A DNA stretch of 6,151 bases from JAAAPF01 sp046541805 (GTDB lineage: Bacteria; Pseudomonadota; Alphaproteobacteria; Geminicoccales; Geminicoccaceae), in the NCBI GenBank assembly GCA_046541805.1, contig JBKHCM010000153.1, positions 1-6,151 on the forward strand. Direction: 5' to 3'. The notes under the pieces were generated by a model, which was not told the origin of the DNA, ran no database searches, and was given only the letters and a program-made list of their open reading frames with translations. The first letter of the stretch is position 1, and each line of letters opens with the position of its first letter. Position numbers and translations under genes: made by a program. Below, in pieces: positions 1 through 5,033 of the stretch.

Positions 1-76
1 GCCGCGGACCCAGCGCGACCATGCTTGACCGGCGGGATTAGAGAACACGGGGCACGATCTCCTCGAGGACCGCCTC

Positions 77-270
77 GACCTGCTGTGGCCAAGGGCGGGA
101 GGCAGGCGAAGATGATGTCGGTCGGCCTGCCCATGCGGCTCGTCGGCCACCTCGCCCGCGCCGCCGGCTTTGACCGCTTTCTCGACTGCGTCCGGCGCCA
201 CGACGCGGTCGCGATCACCCGCCGCCTCGACATCGCCCGCCAACGGCAGGCGAGTCCCCCTTACCCGAGC
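77..270 (+). pseudogene. Decayed C-terminal end of a PuuE-like polysaccharide deacetylase
   Basis: In the plus frame from base 88, the translation reads AKGGRQAKMMSVGLPMRLVG, then ARAAGFDRFLDCVRRHDAVA and ITRRLDIARQRQASPPYP. This closely follows, from memory, the C-terminal signature of PuuE allantoinase/polysaccharide deacetylases (KMMSVGLHxRLIGxPxR...HDxVWxxRRxDIARHW). Codon use supports a real frame: 44 of 47 codons from 112 to 252 end in G or C, against 23 of 47 with G or C in the second position. It is broken. The matching upstream residues (LDLL, 74-85) are in another frame, implying a one-base loss near 86. Conserved H, W and HW are replaced, and no stop occurs before the frame runs into antisense PAAR sequence. 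Only about 60 of roughly 300 residues remain. It faces the T6SS genes and may mark a rearrangement junction. Bases 1-76 show nothing else I can identify. Confidence 0.5.
234..252 (-). repeat. Strong inverted repeat downstream of the PAAR gene
   Basis: On the minus strand CGCCTGCC and GGCGGGCG can pair over eight positions (one T.G wobble) around a three-base loop, starting 33 bases after the PAAR stop. No T tract follows, so it is not a classical intrinsic terminator. It could protect the transcript end or be chance in GC-rich DNA. A second small inverted repeat, ACCCG/CGGGT, lies at 263-274. Confidence 0.3.
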
Positions 271-285
271 GGGTGGCGCGGCGCG

Positions 286-573
286 TCAGCCGCCGATCAG
301 GACCGTCGGGCAGCCAAGGACGACGACGCCGCCGTGTGCCGTCTGATCGCCCATCCGCGCGGCCGGGATGCCGCCGATGAGCACCGTCGCCGAGCCCCTC
401 ACGATGGTGTCCGGCGGACCGACGCAGATGCACATGTCGCCCACCCGCGCCGCCGGCAAGTTGCCGATCAGCACTGTCGGCGCGCCGGGCCCCGTCACCG
501 GCCCGCCCACATGCGGCACGATCGCGGTCACCATCGGGCAGGTGTGCAGGTCGGTCAGCCGCGCGGCGAGCAT
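286..573 (-). CDS. PAAR-domain spike-tip protein
   Basis: PAAR proteins cap the VgrG trimer as a zinc-stabilised cone that sharpens the T6SS spike and can carry effectors. This is a bare PAAR protein of 95 residues, the usual single-domain size. It opens with ARLTDLHTCP (H10, C12) and contains two copies of the signature about 30 residues apart: IGNLPAARVGD (36-46) and IGGIPAARMGD (66-76). PTVLIG is repeated at 32-37 and 89-94, with TVLIG also at 63-67. Likely metal ligands are among H10, C12, H21, C48, C50, H80 and C88; which four are used cannot be told from sequence. There is no N- or C-terminal toxin extension. ATG is preceded by GAGGGA ten bases away and lies 18 bases after the effector stop, so it looks co-expressed with the effector. 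It probably bridges the toxin and VgrG. Confidence 0.95.
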   Translation of the reverse strand: MLAARLTDLHTCPMVTAIVPHVGGPVTGPGAPTVLIGNLPAARVGDMCICVGPPDTIVRGSATVLIGGIPAARMGDQTAHGGVVVLGCPTVLIGG

Positions 574-591
574 CGCCTGCGGATCCCTCGC

Positions 592-1902
592 TCAGTCGGT
601 GTCGATGCGCGGCACCGCGGCGGCGGCGAGGCGCTTCAGCGTGAACGGCCGCGTTTCCGTGTGGAGCAGATCACCGCCGCTCCAGAGCTCGGTGTCCTTC
701 GCCGGGTTCTGCTTGTAGACCTCGACGCTGACATAATGCGCCGTCAGGATCGGCTCGTACACGACGTACTCCCTCTGCCCTTCGAATCGGTTCTTGAAGT
801 TCCGCGCCCGCAGCACCTCCTCGACGTCGATCCACTTCCGCACCTCCATGGTGTAGACGCGGCCGAATTTATGCTTGGAGACGGCGAAGTGGATCGCACA
901 GGCCTTGTCCGCCGTGGTCGAGATCATGCCGTTCTTCATCGTGTTCGTCGTGACGTGGCCAACGATCCCGCGAAACGAAATGTCCCTGCCTCCTTCCGGG
1001 AACAGCGGCTTCAGATTGAAATCCAGCATGTTCTCTTCCGTGACGTCGCGCCCGTCACCGCGATAGACCAGCACCGAAGATTTCGGTATCGCCATGTATT
1101 TTTCGAAATATACTTCGTCCGCTTCAACAACTTCATGCAATTGGATACGCTGTTTCTTGAGAAGCAATTTTTCCTGAAACTCTGGGGAAGCGATGTACGC
1201 TTCGCGCAGGCGGCGGGCCTCCGCCTTGCGCTCCTTTTTCTCCCAAAACTTGCGGCTCTGGTCGCGCTGGGCGTCGGTCCAATTCCGTTTCGGCTTGGGG
1301 CCTTTCGGCAGCAGCACGCCGGGGCGAGCGGCCGACGCGGGTGCGGCCGGCACGAGCACCGGACCGGGCGCCGGCGGCCGCGGGCTCGGTCGAGCGGCCA
1401 TCTGGCCGCGCCGTTCGGCCTCCGCCTCCAATACCGGATCGTGGACGACGACGAGACCGTCGCCGGCCGGCGTCATTACCCGACCCTGGCGCTGCTGGAC
1501 GACGTGCGCGAGCTCGTGACCGATGAGCTGCCGGCCACGCTCAGTCGCCGGCGTGTACTGGCCGGGCGCGAAGTAGAGGTCCGAGCCGACCGTGAAGGCG
1601 AGCGCGCCGATGCTCCCCGCCTGCGGCCCGACATGAACTCGGACGTCGGCGAAACCGGTGCCGAACGCCTGCTCCATCTGGGCCCGCAGCTCGTCGGGCA
1701 GGGCCTCGCCGGGGCCCACCTTGCGCAGCACCGACGGGTCCACGGCGAAGCTCTCGACACCCGCGCGACGCGGCATCGCCACCACGGGAGCAGCCGATGC
1801 CGCTGCAACCGACGGTCGCTGCGCGCCGGGTCGGGCACTGCTGAGCCGTGCCGCCGCCGGCGCTGCCCGAGCATGGAACCGACCTTGCGCCACCCGGGTC
1901 AT
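592..1902 (-). CDS. DUF4157 metallopeptidase-like / ADP-ribosyltransferase-like toxin, putative T6SS effector
   Basis: A 436-residue two-domain protein. Residues 1-50 are alanine/proline/arginine rich and probably disordered. Residues about 60-165 are a DUF4157 domain: GEALPDELRAQMEQAFG, DVRVHVGPQAGSIGALAFTVG, DLYFAPGQYTP, then the zinc-binding HELAH (H129, E130, H133) and VLEAEAERRG with possible third-ligand acidic residues. A proline-rich linker (171-205) and a charged helical segment (about 206-262) lead to an ADP-ribosyltransferase-like domain (about 262-398). This shows the R-S-E triad pattern: YRGD with R281, STT at 328-330, and Q376-R-E378 followed by YVVYEP. Members of this superfamily move ADP-ribose from NAD+ to a target; the Q-x-E form is known in C3-like and pierisin/Scabin-like toxins. 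The target here is unknown. Start ATG overlaps the upstream stop (ATGA), with AGGG eight bases upstream. PAAR follows after 18 bases. Delivery by this T6SS is inferred from position. Confidence 0.9.
   Translation of the reverse strand: MTRVAQGRFHARAAPAAARLSSARPGAQRPSVAAASAAPVVAMPRRAGVESFAVDPSVLRKVGPGEALPDELRAQMEQAFGTGFADVRVHVGPQAGSIGALAFTVGSDLYFAPGQYTPATERGRQLIGHELAHVVQQRQGRVMTPAGDGLVVVHDPVLEAEAERRGQMAARPSPRPPAPGPVLVPAAPASAARPGVLLPKGPKPKRNWTDAQRDQSRKFWEKKERKAEARRLREAYIASPEFQEKLLLKKQRIQLHEVVEADEVYFEKYMAIPKSSVLVYRGDGRDVTEENMLDFNLKPLFPEGGRDISFRGIVGHVTTNTMKNGMISTTADKACAIHFAVSKHKFGRVYTMEVRKWIDVEEVLRARNFKNRFEGQREYVVYEPILTAHYVSVEVYKQNPAKDTELWSGGDLLHTETRPFTLKRLAAAAVPRIDTD
961..1200. other. Low-GC segment inside the toxin part of the effector gene
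   Basis: By hand count, G+C is 119/240 here and only 50/120 (42%) in 1081-1200, against 81/120 (68%) in a vgrG sample (3841-3960). The dip covers the helical lead-in and the front of the ADP-ribosyltransferase-like domain, including R281. The DUF4157 half does not share it. This fits a toxin tail acquired from a lower-GC source. Confidence 0.7.
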
Positions 1903-2462
1903 GATGCCCGCCCTGCGGCGTCAGCCCCGGTCTTCGCTTCGTCGCCGTCGGGGCGAACCGGCGCCGGCGGCGGCACCCGGCGTCGCTCGCGAAACGTCGT
2001 GCGCTGCTGGGCATGACCGCCGAGCTGAAGCTCCTGCCACGGCACGAACTTGTCATCCGGCAGACCGGCGCGGCTGCGGAAGGCGGCGAGGGGCTGGTAG
2101 GTGCCGGAGTAGTTCGACCACCACTCCATGCGGCCTTGCGCGAACGCGGCGGTGCCGGCGTAGAGCACCGGCCGCCCGTCGGCGAGCCGGGCGTGCGGCA
2201 GCCGCGCCGAGACCAGCGTCGGCGCCTCGCGCGGCAACCGCCCCTGCACGCGGACGAAGTTGTAGGTGCCGTCCGGCGCGCCGGCGGGGCCGCTGTCGGC
2301 GGCCAGGCGGAAGCGATCACGGCTGGCGGGCTCGAGGCGGAAGGCTTGGGCCGCCGCCGGCCGCGCGTGCGGAGCGGCCGCCCGCGGCGCACCGGCCCGT
2401 CGCTGAACCACGCCCGCGGCGGCGGTTGGTGGTCCCGGCAGTGATCGTCGCACCGTCGTCAT
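1899..2462 (-). CDS. Unidentified 187-residue protein with a WWSNYSGTYQP motif, coupled to the toxin gene
   Basis: I do not recognise the family with certainty. Residues 1-40 are alanine/proline/arginine rich and look disordered (VVQRRAGAPRAAAPHARPAA). A compact domain follows at about 62-150: DGTYNFVRVQGRL (64-76), a beta-rich stretch ending GRPVLYAGTAAF (96-107), the motif WWSNYSGTYQP (114-124), then LPDDKFVPW (134-142). From memory this resembles a small domain with an 'N-x-SGHYxP' signature seen in polymorphic-toxin-like bacterial proteins, but that is not verified. The tail from about 148 is charged and disordered. There is no signal peptide or membrane segment. Its TGA overlaps the next ATG (ATGA), so its expression is tied to the DUF4157-ADP-ribosyltransferase gene. 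It could be an immunity protein, a loading partner or a second effector. The ATG at 2462 is chosen for its ribosome binding site, five bases upstream. Confidence 0.75.
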   Translation of the reverse strand: MTTVRRSLPGPPTAAAGVVQRRAGAPRAAAPHARPAAAQAFRLEPASRDRFRLAADSGPAGAPDGTYNFVRVQGRLPREAPTLVSARLPHARLADGRPVLYAGTAAFAQGRMEWWSNYSGTYQPLAAFRSRAGLPDDKFVPWQELQLGGHAQQRTTFRERRRVPPPAPVRPDGDEAKTGADAAGRAS

Positions 2463-2467
2463 GCCCG

Positions 2468-2472
2468 CCCTC
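2468..2472 (-). promoter_or_regulatory. Ribosome binding site deciding the start of the 187-residue protein gene
   Basis: GAGGG on the minus strand lies five bases before the ATG at 2462-2460, with a second GAGG further upstream. The frame stays open well upstream into the MORN-repeat gene, so this site, together with the change from arginine/serine-rich shadow sequence to protein-like sequence, is what sets the start. Confidence 0.55.
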
Positions 2473-2499
2473 GTCGTCCTCTTGTCAATCCTGGATAGC

Positions 2500-2527
2500 A
2501 AAAGCCCGGCGCGTTGAGAACGTGCCG
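2500..2527 (-). terminator. Weak terminator- or attenuator-like hairpin after the MORN-repeat gene
   Basis: Two bases after the stop of the MORN-repeat gene, the minus strand can form a stem in which bases 2527-2519 pair with 2507-2515. There are eight pairs and one A.C mismatch, the loop is CTC, and three bases later comes TTTT (2503-2500). The T tract is short and not directly attached, so full termination is doubtful. It could reduce read-through into the 187-residue protein and toxin genes. It sits in the only real intergenic gap of the cluster. Confidence 0.35.
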
Positions 2528-2529
2528 CG

Positions 2530-3150
2530 TCAGCGCCGTGGCTCCGGCGTCCGCGCCCAGCGGCGAAACCACGGCTCGCCGGCGTCACCGCCCGCTCCCT
2601 CGTCGGCCGCGGCCGCCACGGGCTCGCCGGCGCGGTAGCGGGTGCGCGCCGTGACGCTGCCGTCCGGCGCGTAGTCGACGACCTCGCCGTCGAGCAGGCC
2701 GGCGCGGTACGTACTCTCGCGCTGCTTGGCGCCGTCCGGGCCGAAGGTGGTGGCGAGGCCGTGGAGCCGGCCGGCGGCGTAGGTGGCCTGGTAGAGCAGC
2801 CGCCCGCTCGCCGCGTCGTAGAGCGCGAACGGCCCGTCGAGAGCACCCTGCTTGAAGTGCATCGCGATCAGCCGTCGCCCCGCCTGCTCGACGACGGCCG
2901 GCCCCTCGAGCACGCCGGCGGCGAAGGTGAAGCGCAGCCGCCGGCCGCCGTCGACGTCGTCGTCCACCACCTCGCCGTCCAAGAGCCCCGCGCGAAAGGG
3001 TGCCGCCCGCGTGCGCCGGCCGTCCTCGGCGAACGCCTCGGCCAGGCCGTGGGGCGCGCCGTCGCGCAGCGGCACGCGGGCGACGACGCGGCCCGCCTCG
3101 TCTCGGGTGACGCTGGTTGCTTCGGGCCTGGTTGCCGCGGGCTCGCTCAT
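2530..3150 (-). CDS. MORN-variant (YwqK-like) repeat protein of the vgrG operon
   Basis: A 206-residue protein with no signal peptide or membrane segment, made mostly of MORN-variant repeats of the type annotated as 'YwqK family antitoxin'. Each has a pattern like aGxLdGxxxxxxxDGxxxxxxxY/F. Units are visible near residues 29-50, 53-75, 77-95, 100-122, 124-146 and 149-173. An identical 11-residue segment, RAGLLDGEVVD, occurs at 53-63 and 149-159. The tail (from about 177) is alanine/glycine rich and then basic (WFRRWARTPEPRR). The start is the ATG of the TGATG overlap with vgrG, with GGTGAAG upstream. The tight coupling to vgrG suggests a partner of the spike, such as a cargo adaptor, or an immunity protein for a cargo. 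Neither role can be read from the sequence. The repeat assignment is fairly sure, the role is not. A longer frame upstream is antisense-like arginine-rich shadow of vgrG and was not used. Confidence 0.85.
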   Translation of the reverse strand: MSEPAATRPEATSVTRDEAGRVVARVPLRDGAPHGLAEAFAEDGRRTRAAPFRAGLLDGEVVDDDVDGGRRLRFTFAAGVLEGPAVVEQAGRRLIAMHFKQGALDGPFALYDAASGRLLYQATYAAGRLHGLATTFGPDGAKQRESTYRAGLLDGEVVDYAPDGSVTARTRYRAGEPVAAAADEGAGGDAGEPWFRRWARTPEPRR

Positions 3151-5033
3151 CAGTTGATCTTCACCAGCCCGCCCTTGACGGTCAGCATGCCGCCGCCATC
3201 GATGGTGCCCATCGCATTGCCCTTCACCTCCATCGTCGTGCCGCCCGAGAGCGCGAGCGCCATGCCGGCCTTGCCGGTGAGGCCCATCGCGCTGTCCAGC
3301 GTGATGTCGCCGGCCGAGGTCTTGAGGGTGATGCCGCCCATCCCCTCGAGCGTGATGCTGCCCCGGCTCTTGATGGTGACGTCGCCAACAACATCGAGGG
3401 TGTAGGGGCCCTTGACGCTCTGGGTGTGCGCGCCGCCGGTGTCGTGCGTCTGCGCCCCCTTCACGCTGACGGTGCGGGCACCGGTGCCGATCGTGAGGCT
3501 CTCGTCGCCGTTCTCGATCGTCGTCGAGCGGTTCTCGGTGATGGTCTCGGTGACGTCGCCCCCGACCTCGACGCGCCAGTCCTTCTGCGCCTTGAGGTAG
3601 ACCTCCTCCTCGCCCGCCGCATCCTCGAAGCTCAGCTCGTTGAAGCCCTCGCCACCGGGGGTGCTGTGGGTCTTGAGGACGGTGCGGGTGGCGGCCTCGG
3701 GCAGGCCGTAGGGCGTGGCGTTGTCGCCGTTGTAGACCGTGCCGACGACCAGCGGCCGGTCGGGATCGCCGTCGAGGAAGGCCACCAGCACCTCCTGGCC
3801 GATGCGCGGCAGCGCGAAGGCGCCCCAGCCGCTGCCGGCCCAGCTCTGCGCTACCCTGAGCCAGCACGAGCTGGTCTCGTCCTCGGCCGGCGCGCGGTCC
3901 CAGGCGAACTTGACCTTGATGCGGCCGTGCTCGTCGCAGAACAGCTCTTCGCCGGCGGGGCCGACGACCTTCGCCGTCTCCAGCCCGCGGGCGGGGGCGC
4001 GCGGCGGCAGGGGCGGACGGAACGGCACCTCGGCGGCGAACGCCTCGAACGTCGCCTCGTAGCTGTTGCGCTGGGCGTCGTGCGTGACGGCGCGAATGAC
4101 GACCTCGCCGTTGAGCCCGGCATCGGGATGCTCGGCGAGCGTCGTCGTCGTGCCGGCGGCGAGCTGGCGGCACGGGCTGCGCCCGATGCGCGAGGCGGTC
4201 CGTGCGGCATACGCCTCGAGCCGACGCCGAGCCGCGGCGTCGCCGATGGCACCGGTCGCGAACCCGCCCGGATGGGCGTAGACCTCCCGCGTGCCGTCGC
4301 CGGCGGTGGCGCGCAGCACCGTCGACGGTGTGGCGAAGGCAAAATCCCCCAGCGTCACCCGGTCCGTCGCCAGCCGTTCGGCGCGGTGGAGAGCCGTCAC
4401 CCGCACGTTCGTCAGAGCCGCCGCGGCGCTCCCCTCCGGACGAAACGGCAGTTCGGCCGCGTTCGTCGCGGGCCCGAAGCCGGCCCGGTCGTCGACCAGC
4501 ACCAGCGTGTGCGCGTCCTCGGCGTGGACGAAGAAGTAGCCGATGCCGAACTCGGCGAGCAGGCGGGTGACGAAGGCGAAGTCGCTTTCGCCGGCCTGCA
4601 CGCGGTAGTCGAGCGGGTCGTACCTGCCCTGTAGGCGCAGCTCGAGATCGCGAAAGCCGGCGTCGGCCGCGACCGCCTCGACGATCTCGGCGGGCGTTCG
4701 CGTCTGAAAGATGCGGCGGTCGGCGCGCAGCTCCAAGAGCGCGAGCCACGGCCTGAGCTCGACGACCACGCCTTCGGGCCCGGTCTCGACCGCCGTGGCG
4801 ATCCCGTGCAGCCGGCGGTCGCCCTCCGCCTCGCTGTCGCCCACGAGCGTGACGCCGAGCGGCTCGCCCAGCAACGCTTTCGGATCGGCCGCGCCGCCGA
4901 GCGCCAGCGTCAGGCGGAAGTGGAAGGGCTCCGACAGCGCTTCACGGCCGGAGAGCGCGAGCGGCACGGCCTCCTCGCCGAGCGGGCTCGCGAGCCTCAG
5001 CGACGCCGCCGCCGTGCCGCGGACGGCGCTCAA
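3150..5033 (-). CDS. vgrG: Type VI secretion spike protein VgrG (TssI)
   Basis: VgrG trimerises into the needle tip that sits on the Hcp tube and is fired out of the cell; it carries PAAR proteins and effectors. The 627 residues show the standard order. The gp27-like base covers about 1-340 and includes GESDFAFVTRLLAEFGIGYFF near 148-168. The gp5-like OB domain covers about 360-440 (DEHGRIKVKF, WLRVAQSWAG, RIGQEVLVAFLDGDPDRPLVVGTVYN). The gp5 C-terminal connector STPGGEGFNELSFED lies at 457-471. A beta-helical spike of short valine/threonine/glycine repeats runs from about 485 to the end (GGLVKIN). Nothing extends beyond the spike, so it is a structural rather than an 'evolved' VgrG and probably relies on separate cargo. 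It starts at TTG with a strong ribosome binding site in the end of clpV, and its TGA shares one base with the next ATG (TGATG). Confidence 0.96.
   Translation of the reverse strand: MSAVRGTAAASLRLASPLGEEAVPLALSGREALSEPFHFRLTLALGGAADPKALLGEPLGVTLVGDSEAEGDRRLHGIATAVETGPEGVVVELRPWLALLELRADRRIFQTRTPAEIVEAVAADAGFRDLELRLQGRYDPLDYRVQAGESDFAFVTRLLAEFGIGYFFVHAEDAHTLVLVDDRAGFGPATNAAELPFRPEGSAAAALTNVRVTALHRAERLATDRVTLGDFAFATPSTVLRATAGDGTREVYAHPGGFATGAIGDAAARRRLEAYAARTASRIGRSPCRQLAAGTTTTLAEHPDAGLNGEVVIRAVTHDAQRNSYEATFEAFAAEVPFRPPLPPRAPARGLETAKVVGPAGEELFCDEHGRIKVKFAWDRAPAEDETSSCWLRVAQSWAGSGWGAFALPRIGQEVLVAFLDGDPDRPLVVGTVYNGDNATPYGLPEAATRTVLKTHSTPGGEGFNELSFEDAAGEEEVYLKAQKDWRVEVGGDVTETITENRSTTIENGDESLTIGTGARTVSVKGAQTHDTGGAHTQSVKGPYTLDVVGDVTIKSRGSITLEGMGGITLKTSAGDITLDSAMGLTGKAGMALALSGGTTMEVKGNAMGTIDGGGMLTVKGGLVKIN

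Noticed and set aside
1..285. Minus-strand frame continuing open past the PAAR stop to the window edge
   Set aside because: It has no good start with a ribosome binding site and its sequence looks like antisense of the deacetylase remnant.
1899..1915. Shared AGGGCGGGCAT before the starts of both the 187-residue and effector genes
   Set aside because: Only 11 bases in GC-rich DNA and overlapping ordinary ribosome-binding positions; it could be chance.
25..2016. Long plus-strand open frame of 663 codons
   Set aside because: It runs antisense through the PAAR, effector and part of the 187-residue genes, is very arginine/histidine rich and shows no domain. Only its first part (88-270) resembles a protein and is reported as a deacetylase remnant.
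2483..2488. Perfect TTGACA (-35-like) on the minus strand before the 187-residue protein gene
   Set aside because: No -10-like element lies about 17 bases downstream; that position falls in GC-rich sequence at and after the ATG, so a promoter is not supported.
3117..4634. Long plus-strand open frame of 505 codons opposite vgrG
   Set aside because: It is the antisense of a clearly real VgrG with continuous domain matches; open antisense frames are common in GC-rich genes.
3151..4749. Upstream extension of the MORN-repeat frame across vgrG
   Set aside because: The extension is arginine/glycine-rich out-of-frame vgrG sequence. The protein-like part begins at the ATG of the TGATG overlap at 3150.
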